A stretch of 64,000 nt of DNA from contig NZ_KB907215.1 of NCBI RefSeq assembly GCF_000381885.1, forward strand, positions 296,163-360,162. The letters are read 5' to 3'. The stretch comes from Actinomadura atramentaria DSM 43919. GTDB lineage: Bacteria > Actinomycetota > Actinomycetes > Streptosporangiales > Streptosporangiaceae. Position numbers and translations under genes: made by a program. This document shows positions 35,752 to 47,001 of this stretch, one piece after another (the first letter of the stretch is position 1; each line of letters opens with the position of its first letter). Below the pieces are notes generated by a model that saw nothing but the letters and a program-made list of their open reading frames with translations, had not been told where the DNA came from and did no database searches.

Positions 35752-36273
35752 ATGCTTGGAGACAGGATCGAGATTCTCGCGGCCGGTGCGGACGGCCGCG
35801 CCGAACTGTGCGTGGTGACGGCCGACCGGGTCGGCCGCCGCGTCGTGGCGACCACGGAGGACGGGATCGTCAGCGTCAGCGAGGTCAACCGCAAGGGCGT
35901 CGCTGTTCGCACCGTCCGCTATCCGCAGTGCCGGGTTCTCCGGCTGGTCGAGTACAGCCGGGCTGGCGGGGAGTGCGCGCCGATCACGATCACACCGGTC
36001 GCCGAGCTCGCACAGGTGGAAAGCGCTGTGGAGGCTGCCGCTTCCCAGCCTGCGACGTCGGAGCCCAGCGTCCCCAGCCCGGCGGGACCGTGCTCGGAGG
36101 AACCGCGCGAGGTCGAGGCGGTTCCCCGTCCCGCGAGTACGTCGTCCGGCGCAGCGGATGCGTCCGGCGCGCCGCCTCGGTTCGCTCGGAAGCCGGTCAC
36201 GAGCAGGAAGCCTCAGTCCTCGAACGGCCGGAAGCGACCGAAGGGGCGACCGGGCAAGCGCAAGCGGCGATGA
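35752..36273 (+). CDS. Small protein with beta-rich N-terminus and basic tail, unknown function
   Basis: A 173-residue protein with GGGCGGA upstream of the ATG. Residues 1-75 look like a compact beta domain (DRIEILAAGADGRAELCVVTADRVGRR in pieces, then VRYPQCRVLRLVEYS). Residues 80-150 are disordered and rich in Ser/Pro/Ala/Glu. The last 25 residues are strongly basic (NGRKRPKGRPGKRKRR), suggesting nucleic acid or membrane contact. I do not recognise a family. There are 265 bp of apparently gene-free DNA before it. Confidence 0.6.
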   Translation: MLGDRIEILAAGADGRAELCVVTADRVGRRVVATTEDGIVSVSEVNRKGVAVRTVRYPQCRVLRLVEYSRAGGECAPITITPVAELAQVESAVEAAASQPATSEPSVPSPAGPCSEEPREVEAVPRPASTSSGAADASGAPPRFARKPVTSRKPQSSNGRKRPKGRPGKRKRR

Positions 36274-36293
36274 CGGCATGGACATCGGGCCGA

Positions 36294-36374
36294 GGCGTCC
36301 GCACCGCGCGGAACGGGTCAGGACGGCAGGGCCGGGGCGTCCGCACCGCGCGGGACGGGTCAGGACGGCAGGGC
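36294..36374. repeat. 39-bp tandem duplication at the clpC2 3' end
   Basis: Two copies (36294-36332 and 36336-36374, one mismatch, 42-bp period), each beginning GGCGTCCGCACCGCGCGG. The right copy contains the last codons and stop of the Clp gene; the left copy lies beyond it. It therefore looks like a duplication of the gene end. Confidence 0.85.
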
Positions 36375-38858
36375 GGGCGTGGCCGCCTTGACCTCCAGGC
36401 CGCGGTCGGACGCCGAGACCGTCACATGCTGGCCCGGTTCCAGTTCGCCCGCGAGCAGCAGGTCCGACAGACGGTCGTCCACCTCGCGCTGGATCGTCCG
36501 GCGCAGCGGGCGGGCTCCGAAGTCCGGCTCGTAGCCGCGCTTCGCGAGCCAGTCCACGGCCTCGGGTGTGAACTCGATCGTGAGGTCCTGGCCGCGCAGC
36601 CGCCGCCGCGTGTCCTCCAGCAGAAGGTCGGTGATCTCGTGGAGCTGTTCGGCCTCCAGCCGCTGGAAAACGATGATGTCGTCGATGCGGTTCAGAAACT
36701 CCGGCCGGAATTCCTCGCGCAGCCGCCGCATGACCTGGTCGCGCATGGACTCCCCGGTGCTCTCACCGCCGACCGCGCCGAATCCCGGTGCGCGGCGGCC
36801 CGTGATGATCTCCGAACCGAGGTTGCTCGTCATGATCACGACGGTGTTGCGGAAGTCGACGGTGCGGCCCTGCGCGTCGGTGAGGCGGCCGTCGTCGAGA
36901 AGCTGGAGCAGGACGTTGAAGACGTCCTGGTGGGCCTTCTCGATCTCGTCCAGCAGGATCACCGAGTACGGGCGGCGGCGGACGGCCTCGGTGAGCTGGC
37001 CCGCCTCCTCGTAGCCGATGTAGCCGGGCGGCGCGCCCATGAGGCGGCTGACGGTGTGCCGCTCCTGGAACTCGCTCATGTCGAACCGGATCAGCCGGTC
37101 CTCGCTGCCGAACAGCGCCTCCGCGAGCGCCCGTGCCAGTTCGGTCTTCCCAACGCCGGTCGGGCCGAGGAACAGGAAGCTGCCGATCGGCCGGTCCGGG
37201 TCGCCCATGCCGGCCCGCGACCGGCGGACGGCGCGCGACACGGCCCGGACCGCGTCGTCCTGCCCGATGACGCGCTCGTGCAGGTGCCCTTCCAGATCGA
37301 GGAGCCGGTCCCGCTCCTCCCGCGTGAGCTGCGCGACGGGCACCCCGGAGATGCGAGACACGACCTCGGCGATGTCCTCGGTCGTGACTTCGGGGACGGC
37401 CGGTTCCAGGCCGATCTCGTCGCTCTCCAGACGCCGCTTCAGCTCCTGGATCTCGTCGCGGAGCGCCGACGCCTTCTCGTAGTCCTCGTCCGCGACGGCC
37501 TGGTCCTTCTCCCGGCGGCGGCGGTCCAGCCGCCGCTCGACGTCGCGGGTGTCGCCGCCGCGCCGCCCGCTGCGCAACCGCACCCGCGCGCCCGCCTGGT
37601 CGATCAGGTCGATCGCCTTGTCCGGAAGGAACCGGTCGGTCAGATACCGGCTCGACAGGTCCACCGCCGCGACGAGCGCCGCGTCCGAGAACCGGACCTG
37701 GTGGTGCGCCTCGTACCGGTCGCGCAGGCCGCGCAGGATCTCGACGCTGTCGTCGGCGTTCGGCTCGGGCACCAGGATCGGCTGGAACCGGCGCTCCAGC
37801 GCCGCGTCCTTCTCGATGTTCTTGCGGTACTCGTCAATGGTCGTCGCACCGATGACGTGCAGTTCACCGCGCGCCAACGCCGGCTTGAGCATGTTGCCCG
37901 CGTCCATCGACCCTTCCGCGCCGCCCGCCCCGACGATCGTGTGGATCTCGTCGATGAACACGATCATCTCGCCGGAGTGCGCGCGAATCTCGTCCATGAT
38001 CTTCTTGACGCGTTCCTCGAAGTCGCCCCGGTAGCGGGTCCCCGCGACGACGCCGCCGAGGTCGAGTTGGACGAGGCGCTTGCCGCGCAGCGTGTCGGGC
38101 ACGTCGTCGTCCACGATCCGCTGCGCCAGTCCCTCGGCGATGGCGGTCTTCCCGACGCCGGGGTCGCCGATGAGCACCGGGTTGTTCTTCGTCCGCCGTG
38201 ACAGCACCTCGACGGTCTGCTCGATCTCCGCCTCGCGACCGATCACCGGGTCGATGCGGCCTTCGTGGGCGAGAGCGGTCAGGTCGCGGCCGTACTCGTC
38301 CAGCGTCGGCGTGCTGGAGTCGCGCGGGACGCCGCCGCCGGGCGGCGGCGCCGCCGCCTGCTGCAGCGACTCGGGCGTCACGCGCGCGCCGCCGAGGATC
38401 TTCCCGCCGGGCGAGTCGGAGTTCAGGGCGAGCGCGAACACCAGGTGCTCGGGTCCGATGTACGACGAGCCGAGCGCCTGCGAGACCTGCCGCGCGTCCA
38501 GCAGCAGCCGCTTCGCCGACGGCGTCAGCACCGGCGGCGTCTCCGACGGCTCGGCGCGGCGCGCGGTCCGCTCGACCTCGGCGGCGAGGGCGTCGGCGTC
38601 GGCGCCCGCCCGCTCCAGCCACTGCCGCGTCCCGGCCTGGCGGGTCGCCGCCCACAGCAGGTGGTCGGTGTCGAGGTCGGGGCTGCCCCACTGCGCCGCC
38701 TGCGTGGCGGCGTCCCGGACGAGCTCGCGCGCGGGCTCGCTCATCAGCCGCGCGATGTTCACCCGCTCCATCGGCGGGCGCGGCGACCCCGCCCCGAAGA
38801 ACCGCGCGAGCAGTTCCTCGAACGGATCACGGCCGCCCCCGTACCATCCCGCCGTCAT
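36360..38858 (-). CDS. Second ClpC-type AAA+ unfoldase
   Basis: An 832-residue Hsp100 protein with two Clp N-domain repeats (about 40-165), a first AAA module (GDPGVGKTAIAEGLAQRIV, DEIHTIVGAGGAEG) and a short UVR-like middle (YEKASALRDEIQELKRRLE). The second AAA module has GPTGVGKTELARALAEALFG. The short middle domain makes it ClpC-like rather than a long-M-domain ClpB. It should unfold proteins for a peptidase or for refolding. It is clearly paralogous to the clpC gene at 40623-43136, but its N-terminus (MTAGWYGGGRDPFEELLARF) is different. No ClgR-like box was seen upstream. Confidence 0.92.
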   Translation of the reverse strand: MTAGWYGGGRDPFEELLARFFGAGSPRPPMERVNIARLMSEPARELVRDAATQAAQWGSPDLDTDHLLWAATRQAGTRQWLERAGADADALAAEVERTARRAEPSETPPVLTPSAKRLLLDARQVSQALGSSYIGPEHLVFALALNSDSPGGKILGGARVTPESLQQAAAPPPGGGVPRDSSTPTLDEYGRDLTALAHEGRIDPVIGREAEIEQTVEVLSRRTKNNPVLIGDPGVGKTAIAEGLAQRIVDDDVPDTLRGKRLVQLDLGGVVAGTRYRGDFEERVKKIMDEIRAHSGEMIVFIDEIHTIVGAGGAEGSMDAGNMLKPALARGELHVIGATTIDEYRKNIEKDAALERRFQPILVPEPNADDSVEILRGLRDRYEAHHQVRFSDAALVAAVDLSSRYLTDRFLPDKAIDLIDQAGARVRLRSGRRGGDTRDVERRLDRRRREKDQAVADEDYEKASALRDEIQELKRRLESDEIGLEPAVPEVTTEDIAEVVSRISGVPVAQLTREERDRLLDLEGHLHERVIGQDDAVRAVSRAVRRSRAGMGDPDRPIGSFLFLGPTGVGKTELARALAEALFGSEDRLIRFDMSEFQERHTVSRLMGAPPGYIGYEEAGQLTEAVRRRPYSVILLDEIEKAHQDVFNVLLQLLDDGRLTDAQGRTVDFRNTVVIMTSNLGSEIITGRRAPGFGAVGGESTGESMRDQVMRRLREEFRPEFLNRIDDIIVFQRLEAEQLHEITDLLLEDTRRRLRGQDLTIEFTPEAVDWLAKRGYEPDFGARPLRRTIQREVDDRLSDLLLAGELEPGQHVTVSASDRGLEVKAATPALPS

Positions 38859-38943
38859 GCCGCCTCCCTGCTGACGCGTCCCTCTTCCTAAGGGCGCGTC
38901 CCCGGCGGCTCGTATGGAGAACCTCCGCGACGGTCCAAGAACG

Positions 38944-40005
38944 TCAAGCCTTGGATGCCCGCGTCGTGCGGAACAGCCAGGTCAGGCGGGGTTCCACCGC
39001 CCACGCGGTGACGGCGCGGACGGGCCTGGTGGACAGCAGCACCGTCAGCGCCAGGCAGCCGACCGTGAGCACGGCGATCTGCCAATCGGCGAGGCCGTAG
39101 TACCAGCCCTGGTACGCCATCCACATGATGGGGATGCCGTGCAGCAGGTACGCGTACATCGTCGCGGAGCCGTAGCCGCTGAACCACGTCTCGCGCGACG
39201 GGACGACGGCCAGGAACGCGGCGGTCAGCGTGACGGCGGCGGCGAGCGCGATCAGCGTGTAGCCGAGGCCGAGCGAGTCACCGACGCCGAGCTGCGCGAA
39301 ACTGCGCCGCCAGTGAATCCACTCGGCGTCCACCCGCCCGGCCGCCGCGTACGCGACGCCCGCGCCGAGCACCAGGACGACCGCGCCGATCCAGCGGACC
39401 GCGCGCCGACGCAGCACCGCCAGCTTCTCCGGCGTCACCGTCAGCCCGAACACGAAGAACGGCAGGAACGACAGCACCTGCGACGTGTTGAGCGCCGTCG
39501 GCAACGTCACGAACCCGGACAGGACGCAGATCGCCGTCGCGACCAATACCGGGCACCGGATCTGGAGCCACAACGGCACGGACAGCCGCCAGATCAGCAG
39601 CGCCAGCAGGAACCACGTCAGATAGAACGGCTCGAACGGGTCCCAGCCCATCCGGTGCCCGTCGAGAAAACCGGCCAGCAGCGTGTACCCGAGGCTGAAC
39701 AGGATGTACGGCGCGGCGATGCCGGTGACGAGCTTGCGGGTCTTGTTCCGCCCGTTCGGGAAGCTCCGCGAGAAGTAGCCGCAGATCAGGCTGAACACCG
39801 GCAGATGGAACGCGTACACGAACAGGTGCGCGGCCTCAAGCGTCCGGCCGCCGAGCCCCGACGTGCGGAGCGGTTCCCACGCGTGCCCGACGACGACCAG
39901 GGCGATGGCGAGGAACTTGGCGTTGTCGAAATAGGGGTCGCGGAACGCTCGCCGCGCGGGCGCGGCGGTGCCGTCCGCCTGGGACGTCGGCTGGGTCAGG
40001 AGCAC
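38944..40005 (-). CDS. Membrane acyltransferase (acyltransferase 3 / fucose 4-O-acetylase-like)
   Basis: A 353-residue integral membrane protein from GTG 40005 with about ten helices. The N-terminal RDPYFDNAKFLAIALVVVGHA gives the Arg/Asp and catalytic His pattern of the acyltransferase 3 family, and FHLPVFSLICGYF follows. The DNAKF form is that of the fucose 4-O-acetylase-like branch (COG3594). It probably moves acetyl or other acyl groups onto an exported sugar or polymer. It lies between the two Clp genes on the same strand, but no functional link is evident. Confidence 0.85.
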   Translation of the reverse strand: MLLTQPTSQADGTAAPARRAFRDPYFDNAKFLAIALVVVGHAWEPLRTSGLGGRTLEAAHLFVYAFHLPVFSLICGYFSRSFPNGRNKTRKLVTGIAAPYILFSLGYTLLAGFLDGHRMGWDPFEPFYLTWFLLALLIWRLSVPLWLQIRCPVLVATAICVLSGFVTLPTALNTSQVLSFLPFFVFGLTVTPEKLAVLRRRAVRWIGAVVLVLGAGVAYAAAGRVDAEWIHWRRSFAQLGVGDSLGLGYTLIALAAAVTLTAAFLAVVPSRETWFSGYGSATMYAYLLHGIPIMWMAYQGWYYGLADWQIAVLTVGCLALTVLLSTRPVRAVTAWAVEPRLTWLFRTTRASKA

Positions 40006-40101
40006 GCCAGGGACACCGATCCGAGGTCAGGAGCCAGGAACGGCCGCTACCGTACCCGCCGAATCTGAACAGTTCCTGACCGGTCGTGCGATCCTGGATG
40101 G

Positions 40102-40424
40102 ATGACGTGGATTCCTGTGACGAGTTACCGGAACGTTCCCGGCGCCCCCTCCCCCGCGGCCGCGCTGCGCGGCTGACTGCGCGACCGTGGCATCGACTGG
40201 ATGCCCCTCGACCCGGCGGACGTCCGCATCGACCTCACCTGCGGCCCTCCGGAAGCTGGTGCGGCGTCAACGTCCGCGCGGACGCGCTGCGCCCCCTCGG
40301 CCTGCACCCGGACCAGCCCCTCTCCCGTGTACGCGGCCCGTCCCCACCCGCCTGGTGGCACCACGCCGCCGAACGAGCCCCCATCCGAAGACCAGATCGA
40401 GAGCCAGCCAATCGGTCGCGCTGA
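40102..40424 (+). pseudogene. Possible remnant of a small unknown gene
   Basis: From ATG 40102 a frame reads MTWIPVTSYRNVPGAP..., meets an in-frame TGA near 40171 and continues in the same frame as LRDRGIDWMPLDPADVRIDL. Coding-like sequence then passes to another frame (GSWCGVNVRADALRPLGLHP, then PPAWWHHAAER). This pattern of pieces suggests a decayed gene with one stop and one frameshift. The family is not recognised and the call is weak. Confidence 0.3.
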
Positions 40425-40569
40425 TTCCCCGGCTCCGCGCGAGATCCGATGAACGACCCCGAACAGACTGCAAGGCGGGCAGGCAGGCACTCTCCAGGTG
40501 TGCCGCCATATGAGCGTCTGGATGCGTGGAGCACGGCTCGACGGCGGTAAGTGGGGCGTTGGAACGCGG

Positions 40570-40602
40570 AAGGACCCGCACCGGGAGGCGGTGCGGGTCC
40601 TT
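40570..40602 (-). terminator. Terminator of clpC
   Basis: A perfect 14-bp stem (AAGGACCCGCACCG and complement) with a 5-nt loop, 20 bp beyond the clpC stop. Confidence 0.88.
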
Positions 40603-40622
40603 GTCGCCGTTGGGGGCGGGGG

Positions 40623-43136
<2,514 letters not shown>

Positions 43137-43308
43137 CTCGTCGCTCCTCACAGAGCGGTTGGTTGAGTCCGGAACGTCCGGACCCGTCCTTCCGCATGCT
43201 AGCCCGCCCCGAGGAGGCCGCCCGGTGCCTTCCCACCAGGAGACGTTCCCCAGCTAAGCGCTGTTCAGTCTCATCCAACTACCGCTTCGGTGCGCGATGT
43301 TCCCGCTA

Positions 43309-43322
43309 CGCCGCAAGCGAAC
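43309..43322 (-). promoter_or_regulatory. ClgR-like box, proximal to clpC
   Basis: Read toward clpC the site is GTTCGC-TTGCG-GCG, an exact match to the form GTTCGC-N5-GCG that I recall for actinobacterial ClgR operators. It is part of a 21-bp sequence repeated 107 bp further upstream. A possible promoter (TTGGAT at 43278-43273 and TAGCTG at 43256-43251) lies between it and clpC. Confidence 0.55.
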
Positions 43323-43415
43323 GGGGGGTTATCGCCCACGGCCGCGGCGCGTCCGGAGCATTGTCGAATGGAACCTGTGTACCGCACTGCGAGGCGCGCA
43401 ACCCGAGATTCGCTA

Positions 43416-43429
43416 CGCCACAAGCGAAC
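43416..43429 (-). promoter_or_regulatory. ClgR-like box, distal to clpC
   Basis: GTTCGC-TTGTG-GCG in the clpC direction, inside the second copy (43411-43431) of the 21-bp direct repeat. It touches the left arm of the lsr2 terminator. Confidence 0.5.
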
Positions 43430-43456
43430 GGCCCGTCCCGGCACCGAGACGGGCCG
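43429..43456 (-). terminator. Terminator of lsr2
   Basis: A 9-bp stem, CGGCCCGTC at 43429-43437 and GACGGGCCG at 43448-43456, 18 bp beyond the lsr2 stop. It separates lsr2 from clpC transcription. Confidence 0.75.
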
Positions 43457-43474
43457 CCGGCCCGGACGCGGGAG

Positions 43475-43795
43475 TCAGTGGGCCGCTTCGTACTTCTCGA
43501 TCACATTCTGCGGGATACGGCCCCGCTCATTGACCTTGATGCCGTGGGCCTTGGCCCAGGCACGGATCTCCGCGCTGCGCTCGCGGTTGGAGCCGGTCCG
43601 CGGCCGGCGGCGGCGGGCGGTGCCGGCCTTCCGCGACTTCTCCACGAACGGCTGCAGCGAATCCCGCAGCTTCTTGGCGTTGGCGCCGCTGAGGTCGATC
43701 TCGTAGGAGGCGCCGTCGATCGAGAACGCTACGGTCTCGTCCGCCTCGCCACCGTCGAGGTCATCGACGAGAAGCACCTGGACCTTCTGTGCCAT
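43475..43795 (-). CDS. lsr2: Lsr2 nucleoid-associated xenogeneic silencer
   Basis: A 106-residue protein from ATG 43795 (MAQKVQVLLVDDLDGGEADE). The N-terminal dimerisation/bridging domain (about 1-58, TVAFSIDGASYEIDLS) is followed by a basic linker (GTARRRRPRTGS). The C-terminal AT-hook-like domain carries the RGR core (KVNERGRIPQNVIEKY). It coats AT-rich DNA and silences foreign genes. It sits immediately upstream of clpC, the conserved actinobacterial order, but lysS, its usual upstream neighbour in mycobacteria, is 10 kb away here. Confidence 0.97.
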   Translation of the reverse strand: MAQKVQVLLVDDLDGGEADETVAFSIDGASYEIDLSGANAKKLRDSLQPFVEKSRKAGTARRRRPRTGSNRERSAEIRAWAKAHGIKVNERGRIPQNVIEKYEAAH

Positions 43796-43842
43796 GGGGA
43801 CAGACCTTTCGGATCGAGCACACTTCATTCCGGTTGCACAAA

Positions 43843-43870
43843 CATATACCGCGAGCGATGCCGATGACAA
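43843..43870 (-). promoter_or_regulatory. Promoter of lsr2
   Basis: On the minus strand TTGTCA (43870-43865) is followed after 16 bp by TATATG (43848-43843). The predicted leader is about 40 nt. The surrounding 80 bp are AT-rich for this genome, which would also allow Lsr2 to bind its own promoter. Confidence 0.6.
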
Positions 43871-44619
43871 TTCAACACGGCAGCCCGAAGACATCTTGCC
43901 CGCGGTAACGCATCGTAATCACCGTCATCGGAATCTGCGGGACCGGCGTTACGGCGGCGCGCCGTCGCGCGCGGCGGCGGCGCGGGCGGCAATTGTCCGG
44001 ACGCGCGGCGGCCCGTCTTTGGCGGCGCGGACGGCGGCCCGCACCGCCGCGACCAGCGGCTTCGATCATGTATTGGACCGGGTTTCCAACGCCGTCCGGC
44101 ATTCACCCGCGCGGCCCGCGCGGCGAACCCGGTGCCCCAAAACGCCGGACACGCTGCGTTAACCCGGCCGTCCCCGACCGGTCTCCGCGGCCCTGATTAA
44201 GCCCGACGTATGGGGACTAAGCACACCATCGGCGGACCCAAATCCGGCGTGCGGGGACCGGCTCGGGGCGGGCTTCCAGGGCCGCCACCGGGCGATGTCA
44301 ACGAATGCCGGAGCGGGCGCCCCCGGCGAAAACGCGCTCCACGAAGGCGCGTCCCGGCCCCAATGGGGCGATAAGTCGGCAATACAGCGCTCGCCCGTGG
44401 GCTCGCGACACCGGGGACGTCAGCGGACAAGATACGGCACCGCCACGGCCTCCGGGGCTTCACCCGGGCCGTTCCGGACGGCGGTCGGCGAAGCCATCGG
44501 CGGCCGATCTCCCGCGATGGTCAATTCACCATCTCTCCGGCGCCAGTTCCACATCGCGGATGCGTACGGCGTGTCGCGAGCGCAGCCGACGAACGGTCGC
44601 GGGGCGCACGGGCATTCGG
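43871..44619. other. Gene-free region upstream of lsr2
   Basis: About 750 bp with no convincing gene on either strand; the frames present are Arg/Ala/Pro-rich shadows. Confidence 0.45.
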
Positions 44620-44642
44620 CGGCCCGTCTATTGGTCGGGCCG
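44620..44642 (-). terminator. Terminator of the shorter RDD gene
   Basis: A 7-bp stem, CGGCCCG at 44620-44626 and CGGGCCG at 44636-44642, with a 9-nt loop, 8 bp beyond the stop. Confidence 0.6.
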
Positions 44643-44649
44643 ATACGCC

Positions 44650-45213
44650 CTATTCCGCGTCGGGGCCGGGCTCGGGGTCCGTCTTCACGACGTCCGTGCG
44701 CGCGAAACGATCATGCAGGGCGCGGCGCGGTCCGTCCGGCAGCGCCCGCCGCGCGCCTTCGTAAATGGCCGCGCCGTTCGCGACCCAGAACAGGCTCGCG
44801 ACCAAACCGAGGAACGGCACCGGGCGGACCGCGATCGGCAGCGCGTAGGTAGCCGCGCGGACCAGCGCGGCGGGGAATCCGGGCGGCGCGTCGGTGTCCT
44901 GGGCGACGACGGCGACGCCCGCCGCGCGCTTGCCGAGCGTCCGGCCCCACAGGGCCGTCTGGGGGACCTCGTAGAGCAGCAGGAGGCCCGCGACGATCGG
45001 CGGGGCGAGGACGTCGAGCCGGGAGCGCGGGACGGTCTCCAGCAGCACCATGACGACGGGCAGCCCGACGACGAGCGTGTCGATGATCCGGGCCAGCAGC
45101 CGCTGCCCGGGGTCGGCCAGGTCGGCGCGGACGGCGCGCGGCGGCGCGGCGGCGTCCGTGAGGTCCGCCGTCTCGGGCCGCTCCAGCTCTCCGGCCGGTT
45201 CCGCCGCCTCCAT
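44650..45213 (-). CDS. RDD-family membrane protein (shorter)
   Basis: A 187-residue protein from ATG 45213 behind GGGAGAA. An acidic cytoplasmic start is followed by an RDD domain: LLARIIDTLVVGLP with the defining Arg/Asp, GRTLGKRAAGVAVV, and LVRAATYALPI. It has three to four helices and a charged tail. RDD proteins are poorly understood; some are ion-exchange transporters. It follows another RDD gene in the same direction, 158 bp away. Confidence 0.85.
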   Translation of the reverse strand: MEAAEPAGELERPETADLTDAAAPPRAVRADLADPGQRLLARIIDTLVVGLPVVMVLLETVPRSRLDVLAPPIVAGLLLLYEVPQTALWGRTLGKRAAGVAVVAQDTDAPPGFPAALVRAATYALPIAVRPVPFLGLVASLFWVANGAAIYEGARRALPDGPRRALHDRFARTDVVKTDPEPGPDAE

Positions 45214-45261
45214 CAGTTCTCCCAGGGTCGATCTCAGGTTGTCTCAGGCCGATACCTAGCT

Positions 45262-45291
45262 GGGGAAGCGAAGCCGGAGGCGGGCTTCCCC
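45262..45291 (-). terminator. Hairpin after the longer RDD gene
   Basis: An 8-bp stem, GGGGAAGC at 45262-45269 and GCTTCCCC at 45284-45291, in the gap between the RDD genes, about 80 bp after the stop. Confidence 0.5.
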
Positions 45292-45371
45292 GGCCGGATC
45301 GCGAAGCGATGCCGCGCTCGCAAAGTCCCGGTGGGGCGCGAGGGCCGTGGGCCGGGACTTGGAAACACCGC

Positions 45372-46250
45372 TCAGCCCTCGTACTCGCCGTAGTCGGCGT
45401 ACTCGCGCTCGTCCACGACGAGCGTGCCGGTCAGGCGGTCGTGCAGCGCGAGGCGGAACGGCTCGTCCCAGATCGCCCACAGGTAGGCCATGAGCGTTCC
45501 GGCGGCGACGAGCGCGACGCCGTAGAAGGCGTAGTCCCAGACCTTCACCGCCAGGATCAGGAAGAAGAACAGGCCGATCTGGTAGCCGATGTGGTTCACG
45601 GCCGGGCGGATGATCGCCTGCGCGGTGGTCAGGCGACCGCCCGCCGGGTCCTGCGAGACGATGCCGAGGCGCAGGAGGCGCTTGCCGAGCGTCCGGCCCG
45701 ACATCGTCAACTGGATCGCCTCGTAGGCGAACGGCAGGACGGCGAGGACGGCGAACAGCGTGACGATGATCGGCCAGTTCCAGATCGCGCCGTCCGTCGC
45801 GGTCTTCTTGCCGGTGGTGTCGAGGCCGAAGATCCCGATGGTGAACGGGAGGATCAGCGCGAAGCCGAAGACCGCGACGAGCAGGTTGTCGGCCAGGCGC
45901 GCCAGCGCGCGGCGCGGGATGGAGGCGAGCTGGACGTCGCCGGGCTCGCGGTCGCCCGCGTCGTCGGCGTAGTCGGGCTGGTCGGGGTAGTCCGGCTGGT
46001 AGTCGGCCGTGCCGAACGCCTGCGTCCGTCCCTCGTCGCCAGATCCGGCGTGCGGGACGGGACGGTCCCAGTACTGCTCCGTGGGCTGCTCGACGGGGCG
46101 CTGGACGGGCTGGCGGGCGGGCTGCTCCCACTGCGCGGGCGCGGACGGCCGCGCGGGCTCGCGGTACGGGGGCGGCGGCCCCCACGAGGCCCCGCCCGCC
46201 TGCGGGGGCCGGGGCGGGTACGGACCGTCGCCGGGGGGGTGTTCGGTCAT
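45372..46250 (-). CDS. RDD-family membrane protein with Pro-rich N-terminus
   Basis: A 292-residue protein. Residues 1-105 are disordered and rich in Pro/Gln/Tyr/Asp (PPPPYREP, QPDYPDQPDYAD). The RDD domain (about 108-280) follows, with RRALARLADNLLVAVFGF, SGRTLGKRLLRLGIV and four to five helices. The start ATG has GGAGG within the end of the upstream acetyltransferase gene, with a 4-bp gap between them, so the two form one operon. The proline-rich arm may mediate protein contacts; the function is unknown. Confidence 0.88.
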   Translation of the reverse strand: MTEHPPGDGPYPPRPPQAGGASWGPPPPYREPARPSAPAQWEQPARQPVQRPVEQPTEQYWDRPVPHAGSGDEGRTQAFGTADYQPDYPDQPDYADDAGDREPGDVQLASIPRRALARLADNLLVAVFGFALILPFTIGIFGLDTTGKKTATDGAIWNWPIIVTLFAVLAVLPFAYEAIQLTMSGRTLGKRLLRLGIVSQDPAGGRLTTAQAIIRPAVNHIGYQIGLFFFLILAVKVWDYAFYGVALVAAGTLMAYLWAIWDEPFRLALHDRLTGTLVVDEREYADYGEYEG

Positions 46251-46254
46251 CGGG

Positions 46255-46767
46255 TCAATCCTCCAGGCGGAGCAACATCCGGGTATTTCCCAACGTATTG
46301 GGCTTCACCCGGTCGAGGTCGAGGAACTCGGCGACGCCCTCGTCGTACGAGCGGAGGAGTTCCTCGTACACCTCGGGCGCGACGGGGGTGCCGAGGATCG
46401 GCCGGAATCCGTGGCGCGCGAAGAACTCCACCTCGAAGGTAAGGCAGAACACGCGGCGCACGCCGAGGTCGCGGGCGGTGCTCAGCAGGCGCGTCACGAT
46501 GCGGTGGCCGATCCCGCGCCCGGTGTGGCCGGGCGCGACGGCGACCGAGCGCACTTCGGCGAGGTCCTCCCACATCACGTGCAGCGCACCGCAGCCGATG
46601 ATCTCGTTGGTCTGGCGGTCTTCGGCGATCCAGAATTCCTGGACGTCCTCGTAGAGCGTCACCGTCGACTTGCGGAGCAGGCGTCGGCCCGTTCCGGTGA
46701 ACAGGTCGATGAGCCGTCGGATGTGCTGGACATCGGCGGTGCGGGCACGCCTGATCACGACTTCCAC
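46255..46767 (-). CDS. argA: Amino-acid N-acetyltransferase (N-acetylglutamate synthase type)
   Basis: A 170-residue GNAT enzyme from GTG 46767. It has the acetyl-CoA-binding pattern VRSVAVAPGHTGRGIGHRIVTRLL and the ending VFCLTFEVEFFARHGFRPI. Length and sequence character match the short N-acetylglutamate synthase of actinobacteria (the Rv2747 type), which makes N-acetylglutamate for arginine synthesis. It lies first in an operon with two RDD proteins. The symbol is by similarity; another GNAT substrate is possible. Confidence 0.85.
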   Translation of the reverse strand: MEVVIRRARTADVQHIRRLIDLFTGTGRRLLRKSTVTLYEDVQEFWIAEDRQTNEIIGCGALHVMWEDLAEVRSVAVAPGHTGRGIGHRIVTRLLSTARDLGVRRVFCLTFEVEFFARHGFRPILGTPVAPEVYEELLRSYDEGVAEFLDLDRVKPNTLGNTRMLLRLED

Positions 46768-46972
46768 AAACAGGCGACATTAGCGAACGGTCCGTTCCCG
46801 CGCCGAGCGGCCGGGCGGGCGCGTGTTGGGACGACACGCGCCGACCCGGCCGAAACGGGGCCTCGACGCCGCTCGAACCGGCAAAAGTGACCAACGGCAC
46901 GACCGTCCGCGATGACAATTCGGGCAGGTCAGCGCCCTTCGCGCGTACCGCCGACGGATTCCCTCGTACTGG

Positions 46973-47001
46973 TTGGCAGGGCTGGGCGGCTCCGTTAGTG
47001 T
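46973..47001 (+). promoter_or_regulatory. Promoter of the NlpC/P60 gene
   Basis: TTGGCA (46973-46978), a spacer of exactly 17 bp and TAGTGT (46996-47001) predict transcription from about 47008. This gives a leader of about 285 nt. A perfect 7-bp hairpin (TACGGAC-AGC-GTCCGTA, 47022-47038) starts the leader. Confidence 0.6.

Larger units (their letters stand above)
40006..40622. other. Intergenic region with a probable gene remnant
   Basis: About 620 bp between the acyltransferase and clpC. It contains the remnant described at 40102-40424 and the clpC terminator at 40570-40602; nothing else is recognised. Confidence 0.45.
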
